Assembly (NCBI GenBank): GCA_003696155.1
Contig: RFFP01000018.1
Coordinates: 1 to 53,439, forward strand
Direction of reading: 5' to 3'
DNA length: 53,439 nucleotides
Origin: Acidobacteriota bacterium
GTDB taxonomy: Bacteria; Aquificota; Aquificia; Aquificales; Aquificaceae
Every line of letters starts with the position of its first letter. The first letter of the stretch is position 1. A program made the position numbers and the translations under genes. Positions 41,870 to 49,333 of this stretch are shown in pieces. The notes beneath the pieces are model-generated. The model did no database searches. It had not been told where the DNA came from and was given only the letters and a program-made list of their open reading frames with translations.

Positions 41870-42163
41870 TCAGTGCTTAACCCACATAACATCTGACATC
41901 AGACAAACGCCACCCAGCTTTTTAAGTATGGGTTTTATACTCTCTGCTATCTTATCTGCCATGTCCTCAGAGCATACGGCAAATACGTAGCTGTTTTTGA
42001 AAACGTCCGTAAGCTCATCGCCGGCCATAATGCCCCTCTCACCCTTGCCCAGCACATCTCTTATCACAGTGTACCCAGACACACCTACCCTTTCCAAAAT
42101 CTCAAGAACCTTGTTTAGATGGATGCTCTCCACTACTATCTCCACCTTTTTCATTCTCTCCAT
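41870..42163 (-). CDS. PII-like protein, SbtB type
   Basis: The 97-residue protein has the PII ferredoxin-like fold: MKKVEIVVESIHLNKVLEILERVGVSGYTV, with the T-loop (LGKGERGIMAG) and a last strand. It lies 3 bases after SbtA. In cyanobacteria SbtB binds AMP/cAMP and closes SbtA; the C-terminal CGPEGC redox motif is missing here and the tail ends MWVKH. It probably regulates the transporter by adenine nucleotide binding; inference from linkage. Confidence 0.85.
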   Translation of the reverse strand: MERMKKVEIVVESIHLNKVLEILERVGVSGYTVIRDVLGKGERGIMAGDELTDVFKNSYVFAVCSEDMADKIAESIKPILKKLGGVCLMSDVMWVKH

Positions 42164-42166
42164 TTT

Positions 42167-43138
42167 CTACCCCCAAAGGTGATTTATGAAAAAGTAGTAC
42201 AGTGGTATGCCCAGGGATATGTTGAAGGGGAAGGTTATGGCCAGGGACATGGTCACGTAGAGGCTTGGATTTGCCTCTGGCACGGACATCCTCATGGCAG
42301 CGGGAACGGCTATGTACGAGGCACTGGCACAGAGTATAGCATACATGAAGGCATCCCCCTTCTGAAGTCCAAAAAACTTAGCAAGAAGTATGGAAAAGAG
42401 CGCATTGAAGATGGGAAGTAAAATACCAAAGGCTACCAAAAATATGCCAACTTTCCTTATGTCTCCGAGCCTTCTACCTGCCACTATGCCCATGTCCAAG
42501 AGGAAAAAGGCAAGCATGCCCCTAAAGAGATCTCCAAAGACCGGCTGCACCGCAACCCAACCCTTCTCGCCAACCACAAAGCCTACAAGTAAGGTACCAA
42601 GAAGCAGATAGACAGATGGGTTTAGAAAAGCTTCCTTAAGGAGCTCCTTCCAATCCAAAGGTGTATTGTTCTCCCTTTTTGCAAAGAGAGAGAGCATTAT
42701 AAGACCTATTATTATGGCTGGAGACTCCATTAGGGTCATGGCGGCTACCATATAACCCCCATAGCTTTCTCCGAGCTTGTGCAAAAAGTCCCCTGCAGTT
42801 ATAAAGGTGACCGCACTTATAGAGCCGTAGGTGGCCGATATGGCTACTGCGTTGTAAACATCGAGCTTTAGCCTGAGTATGAAAAAGGCGTATATAGGTA
42901 CAAGGGTTGCCATAAACATAGCAAGGACGAGGATCTTCAGCACCTCGGGTGTTATGCCACTCTTTGCTAGCTTATGTCCTCCCTGAAGCCCTATGGCTAT
43001 CAAAAGGTACAGTGAGAAGAGTTTAGGTAAAGGTTGGGGAATATCTAATTCCGTCCTCATAAGTGCAGCAAAGAGCCCAAGTAAGAACATTAGTATGGGG
43101 GGGTTTAGTATGTTCTGAAGCACAAGGTCAAAAGCCAT
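42167..43138 (-). CDS. sbtA: sodium-dependent bicarbonate transporter SbtA
   Basis: The 323-residue protein has about ten membrane helices in the SbtA/DUF897 plan, with IGLQGGHKLAKSG near 52-64, ATYGSISAVTFI near 103-114 and LMESPAIIIGL near 137. It imports HCO3- with Na+. The family is well known from cyanobacteria; here it feeds CO2 fixation in a chemolithoautotroph. The pair SbtA-SbtB lies between the POR genes and the sulfur genes, on the same strand. Confidence 0.92.
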   Translation of the reverse strand: MAFDLVLQNILNPPILMFLLGLFAALMRTELDIPQPLPKLFSLYLLIAIGLQGGHKLAKSGITPEVLKILVLAMFMATLVPIYAFFILRLKLDVYNAVAISATYGSISAVTFITAGDFLHKLGESYGGYMVAAMTLMESPAIIIGLIMLSLFAKRENNTPLDWKELLKEAFLNPSVYLLLGTLLVGFVVGEKGWVAVQPVFGDLFRGMLAFFLLDMGIVAGRRLGDIRKVGIFLVAFGILLPIFNALFSILLAKFFGLQKGDAFMYAILCASASYIAVPAAMRMSVPEANPSLYVTMSLAITFPFNISLGIPLYYFFINHLWG

Positions 43139-43139
43139 A

Positions 43140-44027
43140 TTAAACCTCCTTTTTTATAAACACTAAAAAGGAGGGACCATCGTAATTGTAAACCTCCGAG
43201 GATATGTCCACATATCCAAAGGTGTAGTTTACAAGGAGCGGAAAGGGTATGTCTTTAAACCTGACTATGCCCTTCACCCTTATAACTTCCTGCGGGAGAC
43301 CCTTCAGTTTTTTAACAAGAGCGTCGTAATCCACCGGTTCAATGAGGTTTATCACCTCTTGCCTATGGTTATGACCGTGTGGTGGTTCACCCAAAAACTT
43401 CAGTTCATCAACGGTGTAAATACCGGAAAAAACTTCCTGCGGTAGCCTGCCGTAAGATGTCTTGTAGATGCTGACCTTCTTATAGTAAGGCTCTCCTGTA
43501 AAAGAGTTGATAGGCCTGTAAAGCTCCCATATGCTCAACACCTCCCTCTCAAGAAGATCAAGCTTAGAACTATCTACAAGGTCGGTCTTGTTAAGCACGA
43601 AGACGTTGGACCCACCTATCTGGTACTTGGCAGTACTGTCCTCTTTGTATCTTTCAAAGTTTACGCTGTCTATGAGGCATATAACTGCTTCTACGGAGCA
43701 TCCTAAGGACTGAAGGCTAACAAGGATGGGAAAGGGAACTGCACCCCCAGAGGTCTCAACAAGAAGCACCTCAGGGTTATACTTTTCCCTTATCTCTCTA
43801 AGGGCTTTTTCAAACTCTCCGTGTAAGGAACAACATATACAACCTTCGGGAAGCTCTAAGACCTCCGAATAGGCGTTCTTTAGAACCTTCCCGTCTACGC
43901 CAACCTCCCCAAGCTCGTTAACTATAAGGGCTACCCTTTTGTTGAAGAAGTGTTCCCTTGCTGCGTTTATAAGAAGGGTGGTCTTTCCGCTCCCTAAGAA
44001 CCCTGTTATTACGAAGGCGGGGGTCAT
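43140..44027 (-). CDS. G3E-family (CobW/YciC-like) GTPase
   Basis: The 295-residue protein has Walker A GFLGSGKTT at 9-17, the metal motif CICC at 63-66 (CxCC), switch region LLVETSG, and NKTD. A His-rich segment, PHGHNHRQEV near 218-227, could bind zinc or cobalt. The C-terminal domain is short. G3E GTPases deliver metals to apoenzymes. It stands 1 base before sbtA; a metal-chaperone role for carbonic anhydrase or another carbon enzyme is possible but unproven. Confidence 0.85.
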   Translation of the reverse strand: MTPAFVITGFLGSGKTTLLINAAREHFFNKRVALIVNELGEVGVDGKVLKNAYSEVLELPEGCICCSLHGEFEKALREIREKYNPEVLLVETSGGAVPFPILVSLQSLGCSVEAVICLIDSVNFERYKEDSTAKYQIGGSNVFVLNKTDLVDSSKLDLLEREVLSIWELYRPINSFTGEPYYKKVSIYKTSYGRLPQEVFSGIYTVDELKFLGEPPHGHNHRQEVINLIEPVDYDALVKKLKGLPQEVIRVKGIVRFKDIPFPLLVNYTFGYVDISSEVYNYDGPSFLVFIKKEV

Positions 44028-44030
44028 GCA

Positions 44031-44324
44031 CTACTCACCCCCGTATTCTACTGAATCAATCTCCTCCATAAACTGCTGTATTTGAAAGGCTACAAAGTTT
44101 GCAAGGTCTTTGACGTCCTTCTCCCAATACTCTGGGTTTATGTCAATCTCCTTCTCATAAATGTCGTGCCCTTCAATTACATACTTAACCTTTAGATAGG
44201 GGAACTTTTTGACCTCACAGCCCTCGTCCACCTCGCTGGGAAAACACAGCTCAATGTCTAAATCCGGGTTGACCATGTTCTTCTTTACTTCCTCTGCCAG
44301 CTGTTTAAACTTTTCTTCCATCAT
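44031..44324 (-). CDS. small acidic protein of unknown function
   Basis: The 97-residue protein is strongly acidic, with two Cys (residues 27 and 36, ELCFPSEVDEGCEVKKF) and no membrane segment. It sits 3 bases after the ferredoxin-like porD gene and 3 bases before the G3E GTPase gene in a tightly packed transcript. No family is recognised; a role in POR assembly or in metal transfer is conceivable from position only. Confidence 0.55.
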   Translation of the reverse strand: MMEEKFKQLAEEVKKNMVNPDLDIELCFPSEVDEGCEVKKFPYLKVKYVIEGHDIYEKEIDINPEYWEKDVKDLANFVAFQIQQFMEEIDSVEYGGE

Positions 44325-44327
44325 GGC

Positions 44328-44552
44328 TCAATCCCCCGTAGTTACCATAACCATCTCAATGCAGTTTCTTTTCAGCAGATCTGAGCACACATAAACACAT
44401 ATGGCACAGCCTTTACATCTTGAGTAGTTCACCCAAGCAACATGCTTTGAATCGTGGTACATTAGGGTGTTGGGCTCTGGGCAGAAGAGCACACACTGCT
44501 TGCAGTTGTACTTGGCACAATCTGACTCCTTAACGTCCGCCACGTAGTACAT
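44328..44552 (-). CDS. porD: 2-oxoacid:ferredoxin oxidoreductase delta subunit, 4Fe-4S ferredoxin-type
   Basis: The 74-residue protein has two cysteine clusters, CAKYNCKQCVLFCPEP near 12-27 and CKGCAICVYVCSDLLKRNC near 46-64, matching the delta subunit of pyruvate/2-oxoglutarate:ferredoxin oxidoreductases. It relays electrons between the TPP centre and ferredoxin. It follows porG by 27 bases. The Shine-Dalgarno AGGAGGCAAGGCGG precedes the ATG. Confidence 0.85.
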   Translation of the reverse strand: MYYVADVKESDCAKYNCKQCVLFCPEPNTLMYHDSKHVAWVNYSRCKGCAICVYVCSDLLKRNCIEMVMVTTGD

Positions 44553-44579
44553 ATCCGCCTTGCCTCCTAAAGAATTATT

Positions 44580-45263
44580 TTATGTGGTGAGCGCCTCTTC
44601 TTCAACCCAACCCCTTTCCTCTGCTACCTTGAAGGCCTCTCTTATCACCTGCATGTTCTTCTCTAAAAGCTCCATCTTCTTTTTGAACTTCTTTTCTATG
44701 GCGCTGTCTAGGGCTGTGGTTCCACCGGAGGCCACAAAGGTATTACCCAGGAAACGCTCCTTAACTGCCTGCTCTATGTGTTCAAAACCCACTATTCTAG
44801 TTATACCGAAGAATAGACCTATCATAGCCATGTTTGTTGCCAGCTCTGTGCCCGCTATATCAAGGGCAAGTTTGGTAGCAGGGAACATATAGACCCTTGT
44901 GTTCAGTTCTTTTAGCACAACCCAGTCCTCTTCGGGCACTATGTCCACATCCGTGTTTATTATGGCAAGACCGTTTTCCTTAAGGCCCGAGTAAAAGGGC
45001 ATGGTGTAGGACTTGCCGTGGGTTATAACCTGCGGGTGGTAAATCATTATAACATTGGGATAGACCACCTCTCCCACTTCGTATATGGGCTGGTCAGAAA
45101 CCCTAACGTAGGCTTCCACCGGTGCCATCCTCTTTTCAGAGCCAAAGAAGGGCACAAGGGTTGCATACTTACCCGCTGCAGACATGGCATTACCGAGGAT
45201 GTGGGCGGAGGTGACTACCCCCTGCCCACCGACGCCCGCTATCCTTATGTTGTATCTCTTCAT
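44580..45263 (-). CDS. porG: 2-oxoacid:ferredoxin oxidoreductase gamma subunit
   Basis: The 227-residue protein has the gamma-subunit signature RIAGVGGQGVVTSAHILG near the start, and MIYHPQVITHGKS. It binds CoA with the other subunits. The start overlaps porB by four bases. The length (about 25 kDa) agrees with the gamma subunit of Hydrogenobacter POR as I recall it. Confidence 0.88.
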   Translation of the reverse strand: MKRYNIRIAGVGGQGVVTSAHILGNAMSAAGKYATLVPFFGSEKRMAPVEAYVRVSDQPIYEVGEVVYPNVIMIYHPQVITHGKSYTMPFYSGLKENGLAIINTDVDIVPEEDWVVLKELNTRVYMFPATKLALDIAGTELATNMAMIGLFFGITRIVGFEHIEQAVKERFLGNTFVASGGTTALDSAIEKKFKKKMELLEKNMQVIREAFKVAEERGWVEEEALTT

Positions 45264-46126
45264 GCCTTTACCTCCTCGGGCTTTCTCTCAAGCTCCTCAA
45301 AGAACTCCTTTACCTCATCGGTCATCCACTCATAAAAGCCAAAGTCCTGCTTTTCACGCTTGCGAGCATCTTCCAGAACCTTTTCAGTAGGTATGGAGTA
45401 TTCTATGTTGCAGGACGTATAGGCATGGATGAAGGTGGGCCCAAAGTGTCTTGCAGCTAGAATGGCCCTTCTCACCGTCTTTGCTATCCTTTTGGGGTTT
45501 GTAGGTGCGAGCTTTGCCACGTAAACACAGCCAGCAACCTTGGCAAGCTCTACTGCGTTTATCTTGTCAAACTGCTTGCCTTTTGGTGCCATCTTAAGCT
45601 GAACACCCCTTGGAGACATACCGCTTTCCTGACCGCCCGTGTTTCCATAAACCTCGTTGTCCACCATGATGGTGGTGAACTTTTCACGCCTGAACCAGGA
45701 GTGCATGGTCATACCAAAGCCTATGTCTATTAGACCACCATCTCCAGCTATAACCACAACATCCTTTTCCTTGTCCGGAAACCTTATACTTAGAGCCCTC
45801 TTTAGGCCGGAAGCCACCGCGTTGGTGTCACCGTAGTTGCCGTATATGAAGGGTACTGCAGCCTGAGAAAGGGCCAACCTTGCACACCCTGCTGTGCCTA
45901 TGACTATGGTGTCCTCAGGCTTGGGAAGGGATGCGTAAAAGACCCTTACAAAGTATGCCATAAAGCATCCGGCGCACATGGGGTGCTCTTCCACAAGCTC
46001 CTTAAACTGACCTAACTGCTGTACATCTATCTCCTTTCCAAACTGCCCGTATTGGACCAGGTCCACGTAGTCCTTGGGCATATATTTTTCAAAGCCTGGC
46101 GATATTCTCACATATTCCAAACCCAT
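45260..46126 (-). CDS. porB: pyruvate:ferredoxin oxidoreductase beta subunit
   Basis: The 288-residue TPP-binding subunit has a CXXC pair in HPMCAGCFM near 49-57, GTAGCARLA, and the TPP motif IAGDGGLIDIGFG...NEVYGNTGGQ. The GNTGGQESGMSPRG stretch favours pyruvate over 2-oxoglutarate as substrate; this is not proof. In the reductive TCA cycle of Aquificales POR carboxylates acetyl-CoA to pyruvate. Confidence 0.87.
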   Translation of the reverse strand: MGLEYVRISPGFEKYMPKDYVDLVQYGQFGKEIDVQQLGQFKELVEEHPMCAGCFMAYFVRVFYASLPKPEDTIVIGTAGCARLALSQAAVPFIYGNYGDTNAVASGLKRALSIRFPDKEKDVVVIAGDGGLIDIGFGMTMHSWFRREKFTTIMVDNEVYGNTGGQESGMSPRGVQLKMAPKGKQFDKINAVELAKVAGCVYVAKLAPTNPKRIAKTVRRAILAARHFGPTFIHAYTSCNIEYSIPTEKVLEDARKREKQDFGFYEWMTDEVKEFFEELERKPEEVKA

Positions 46127-46147
46127 TGCACTACCTCCTTTAAGTTT

Positions 46148-47317
46148 TTATACCACAACCTTCTTTTCCTTCTTTATGCCAAAGGCATCATAAACCTTCT
46201 CCATGATAAGCTCCACAGGAAGGGTCATACCACCGTAGACCCTTGGACCACCTATTACAGCATCGCTGTTGGGTATGGCTGCCTTTACCTCCTTGGCTAG
46301 CCAACCCACTATGTTATGCTCGGGCACTATGATGGCCTTTGCCTTTGAAAGGACCTGCCGGACCTCGTTTACCGGGAATGGGCATATGGATTTGACCTTT
46401 ACGAGGCCCACGTTAAGACCTTCAAGCTGAGCGTAGCGCACCGCCTCTCTTCCTTGCGCTGCTGCACACCCAGAGGCTACCACAAAGACCTCCGCATCAG
46501 GGTTTACCACCTCTATGGGACCACCTAAGTACTTGTATATGTACTTCATAGCTCTTCTGTTGGAAGCCCATATCTCCTGCTGCCATACTGCGTGTATTAG
46601 GTAGCTCATAAAGTTAGACTTTTGCACAGGTGCGTCCCTTTGGATTCTGGCTGGTGGTATCTCACAGTCTGTGGGTGGCACAGGTGCCTTGTAGGGGTCT
46701 CTTGGTGGAAGCTTCATATCTTCAGGCGTCATGTTCACATAGCCCTTGGCGTGGGTGACGAAAAAGCCCTCTGTGCACACCGCTATAGGTATGTAGACAT
46801 CCACCTTTTCGGATATTATAAAGCTTGCAAGGGTGAAGTCGAAAACATCCTGCTGGTTTTCCGCATGAAGTACCACCATACCACAGTTGAGAAGATAAGA
46901 AATCTCCACATTATCTGGCTGTATAGAAAGGGGAGCGTTCACTACCCTTGTAAGAACTCCAAGCACGGCAGGTATCCTGTGGCCGGGCCAGGAGGCTATG
47001 GCTTCAAGACCTCTCAAAAGCCCAGGTCCAGAAGTAGCAGAGAAAGCCCTTGCACCACCCCTTACCGCTCCAGCTATGGCAGACATGGCACCGTACTCTT
47101 CCTCGGCTCTGTAGTAGTCCTTTAAATATCCTTGAGCCCATATGTCTCCCACAAGGTGCATAACCTCAGACTGGGGTGTTATGGGGTAAGCTATAGCTAT
47201 GTCCACGTTCGCGCGCTTAACCGCTTCGGCCATAGCTTGAGCACCTGTTATAAACTTACGCTCCCTTGGAGCCTCTAAGAGAAGATAGTCTGCATCTACA
47301 ACCCTCTGTTCTGGCAT
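46148..47317 (-). CDS. porA: pyruvate:ferredoxin oxidoreductase alpha subunit
   Basis: The 389-residue alpha subunit has FITGAQAMAEAVKRA, AYPITPQSEVMH, EEYGAMSAIAGAVRGGARAFSATSGPGLL and the C-terminal SICPFPVNEVRQVL. It supplies the pyrimidine-side of the TPP site and binds substrate. The start ATG 47317 is 17 bases after porE; order E-A-B-G-D. Confidence 0.9.
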   Translation of the reverse strand: MPEQRVVDADYLLLEAPRERKFITGAQAMAEAVKRANVDIAIAYPITPQSEVMHLVGDIWAQGYLKDYYRAEEEYGAMSAIAGAVRGGARAFSATSGPGLLRGLEAIASWPGHRIPAVLGVLTRVVNAPLSIQPDNVEISYLLNCGMVVLHAENQQDVFDFTLASFIISEKVDVYIPIAVCTEGFFVTHAKGYVNMTPEDMKLPPRDPYKAPVPPTDCEIPPARIQRDAPVQKSNFMSYLIHAVWQQEIWASNRRAMKYIYKYLGGPIEVVNPDAEVFVVASGCAAAQGREAVRYAQLEGLNVGLVKVKSICPFPVNEVRQVLSKAKAIIVPEHNIVGWLAKEVKAAIPNSDAVIGGPRVYGGMTLPVELIMEKVYDAFGIKKEKKVVV

Positions 47318-47334
47318 GTTGTTACCTCCATTTT

Positions 47335-48048
47335 TTATTCCGTTTCTGTTACGTGCTCGCCCCTTCTGGGGATTAGAAGATAAGAATACTCCCCGTAGTC
47401 AAGAACGGAAAGGGTTTGATACTCCTCTTTGGGAAGGGATGGGTTTTCTGGTGGCATCTTTGGCTCCCACTTTATACCAAGCTCATTTCTGACCTGAACC
47501 AAAACATCCCTGAATTTTCTGATCTCCTCTGCGTGCACGTCCCTTAAGGAGACCATGGCATCCTCGTGTCCCATCTCCGCACATAGGGCTATGGTGAAGC
47601 AGTTGGTTCCTGCTCTTATCATCCTCAAGGAAAGGTTGGCATAGTGGCAGTGAACACCCACAAATATACAGGCCTCTATTTTGTTATGAAGTATGGTAAG
47701 GTTTGGATGGTTTGGGTTTATCTCAGCCTCTGGGTCTATCTTGGGATACTTGGGCCTGTAGTCTGGCATGGGTATTATCCTACAGTTGGGAATCTCCATA
47801 GAGAGCTCTAAAACTGCCTTCGCCTTCTCCATAGCACCAGCATTCCATCCCCAGAGAACCAGCGGACCTGGAAATATGGTAGGGTTTCTCCTAGTTAGCA
47901 TGGCCTTTGCGGCTTCTCTCATTGCCAACTCTTCATCTACTATCTTTCCGTGTAAGAGGGCTTTACCTGGAGCTGGTAACTCTACACCCTCAAAGGCTGC
48001 GGGTGTGGGTATATAACCAGCTGGTCCTGGCAGAACTTCCATAGGCAT
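47335..48048 (-). CDS. porE: POR epsilon-type subunit (CO dehydrogenase beta-like family)
   Basis: The 237-residue protein has an N-terminal GPAGYIPTPAAFEGV and the segments LVLWGWNAGAMEKA and ACIFVGVHCHYANLSLRMIRAG. Members are often annotated as 'carbon monoxide dehydrogenase beta subunit family', but in Hydrogenobacter an extra POR subunit of about 29 kDa (PorE) is known and this fits by size and linkage. There is no cofactor motif. It is first in the por operon, with a strong AGGAGGTTAAGGC ribosome site. Confidence 0.78.
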   Translation of the reverse strand: MPMEVLPGPAGYIPTPAAFEGVELPAPGKALLHGKIVDEELAMREAAKAMLTRRNPTIFPGPLVLWGWNAGAMEKAKAVLELSMEIPNCRIIPMPDYRPKYPKIDPEAEINPNHPNLTILHNKIEACIFVGVHCHYANLSLRMIRAGTNCFTIALCAEMGHEDAMVSLRDVHAEEIRKFRDVLVQVRNELGIKWEPKMPPENPSLPKEEYQTLSVLDYGEYSYLLIPRRGEHVTETE

Positions 48049-48076
48049 GCCTTAACCTCCTGATATAGGTTATCAA

Positions 48077-48105
48077 AAAATTAGCATGAGCTTAAATGCT
48101 GTCAA
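48077..48105 (-). promoter_or_regulatory. possible promoter of the por operon
   Basis: A perfect TTGACA (48100-48105, minus strand) overlaps the end of the 77-residue gene. At 16-17 bases downstream lie only TAATTT/AATTTT, weak -10 matches, about 28 bases before the porE ATG. The strong -35 with a poor -10 could mean an activator-dependent promoter. Confidence 0.4.
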
Positions 48106-48335
48106 GGGGAATTACTATGATTTTTATCATACTTTTTCTTGTCCTTCCTTTTATCTTCTGCCTTCTCTTGGAGTTCCCTTATTCTCTTCTCCTTTAACTC
48201 CTCATATCTAGGTCCAACCCTCTTGTAGACCTTATCAGCCACAAAGGCTATAACAACAAAAAGGGGTACACCGATAAGCGCCATAAGTAAAAGGAGCTTT
48301 CCAAAGAAGAGTAAAAGGCTTATGAGATTCTCCAT
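48102..48335 (-). CDS. small single-helix membrane protein, unknown function
   Basis: The 77-residue protein has a hydrophobic segment at about 5-33 and then a highly charged helical tail (KEKRIRELQEKAEDKRKDKKKY), a likely cytoplasmic coiled-coil. It starts 1 base after the leuS beta gene. No family is recognised. Confidence 0.55.
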   Translation of the reverse strand: MENLISLLLFFGKLLLLMALIGVPLFVVIAFVADKVYKRVGPRYEELKEKRIRELQEKAEDKRKDKKKYDKNHSNSP

Positions 48336-48336
48336 T

Positions 48337-49200
48337 TTAGACCACCAGATTAAGAAGCTTGTTCTTTATGTAGATAACCCTCTTGAGCTCCTTGCCATTG
48401 AGCCACTGGCTTATTCTGTAGTCCCTCAGGGCTATTTCTTTAACCTTCTCTTCGTCGGCATCCACCGGCACGTTTATAACTGCTCTTAATTTCCCGTTTA
48501 CCTGCACTGGAAGTTGAATTTCTTCAAGGGTCAGGGCCCCGCCGTCCACCTTAGGGAAGGGGTAGAAGGGCATAAGCTCCTCATATCCTAGTTTTTGCCA
48601 GAGTTCCTCACATAGGTGAGGCGTCATAGGGTAGAGCATAAAAAGAATGAGCTCTAGAGCCTCCCTTAAGACCTTATAGTCATCTTCCTTCTGGGGTCTG
48701 TAGTCCTGAAGGGTGTTAAGAAGCTCCATTATGCCAGCTATGGCTGTGTTGAAGGAAAGATCCTCTATGTCCGAGAGGTACTTTTTGAGAGTTTGGTGGG
48801 CTTTTCTTCTTACCCTTCTTGCCTCTCCTTCCACGCTTGCAAGCTCTTCGGAGCTGTAGAAGGTATTCCTAATGGAATCAAGGTTCTCATGAAAGTAGTT
48901 CCAAAGCCTTTTTAAAAAACGGTAAGCACCCAAAAGTCCCTCATCTGTCCACTCAAAGTCCTTTTCTACAGGACCGGCAAAAAGGATATAAAGCCTAACC
49001 GTATCCGCGCCGTACTTGTTTATTACCTCTTCCGGATCTACCGTATTGCCCTTGGACTTGGACATTTTGGCAGGCTCGCCTATCCTGGCTTCAACGCTTT
49101 TCACATACTCTTCGTCATAGAGCCCTAACCTTTCCAGAAGGAGCCTAAAGTTGTCACCTATGGAAAGCTTGTGTTCTTTGAGAAAATCTCCTAGCTTCAT
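48337..49200 (-). CDS. leuS: leucyl-tRNA synthetase beta subunit (split LeuRS)
   Basis: The 287-residue protein contains only the C-terminal third of LeuRS: the KMSKS loop (PAKMSKSKGNTVDPEEVI near 48-66), the anticodon-binding helices and the C-terminal tail with VQVNGKLRAVINVP. The HIGH motif and editing domain are absent and there is no upstream fragment here, as in Aquifex aeolicus, where LeuRS is an alpha-beta enzyme encoded by separate genes. The alpha gene is not in this window. Confidence 0.93.
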   Translation of the reverse strand: MKLGDFLKEHKLSIGDNFRLLLERLGLYDEEYVKSVEARIGEPAKMSKSKGNTVDPEEVINKYGADTVRLYILFAGPVEKDFEWTDEGLLGAYRFLKRLWNYFHENLDSIRNTFYSSEELASVEGEARRVRRKAHQTLKKYLSDIEDLSFNTAIAGIMELLNTLQDYRPQKEDDYKVLREALELILFMLYPMTPHLCEELWQKLGYEELMPFYPFPKVDGGALTLEEIQLPVQVNGKLRAVINVPVDADEEKVKEIALRDYRISQWLNGKELKRVIYIKNKLLNLVV

Positions 49201-49240
49201 AATCTAAATAAAGTATAAATCAACCTCTTTCAACTACGCA

Positions 49241-49269
49241 CTTTCAACTCCACATGGTAGATTAGCGAC
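49241..49269 (+). repeat. solitary CRISPR-like repeat
   Basis: Twenty-nine bases beginning CTTTCAACTCCACATGG and ending ATTAGCGAC resemble the Aquifex aeolicus CRISPR repeat as I remember it (about 24 of 29 matches in the GTTTCAACTCC orientation). There is no second full copy; CTTTCAACT alone recurs at 49227, 14 bases upstream. No cas gene is present. It may be a relic of an array or a degenerate end repeat. Confidence 0.45.
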
Positions 49270-49276
49270 TACATTG

Positions 49277-49308
49277 CATCAAGTCATCAAAACATCAAAA
49301 AATCAAAG
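49277..49308 (+). repeat. short tandem repeat, four 8-base units
   Basis: CATCAAGT, CATCAAAA, CATCAAAA and AATCAAAG follow one another in the gap between tkt and leuS. The gap (49201-49333) holds no gene; both its elements are these repeats. Confidence 0.6.
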
Positions 49309-49333
49309 CCCTATTCAGTTGGCAAGATGGCCT

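Noticed and set aside
46622-47125. Plus-strand open frame opposite porA
   Set aside because: It is antisense to the conserved alpha subunit and shows no motif or ribosome site.
49227-49333. A CRISPR array
   Set aside because: Only one full repeat-like unit is present, with no regular spacers and no cas genes, so only a solitary repeat is reported.
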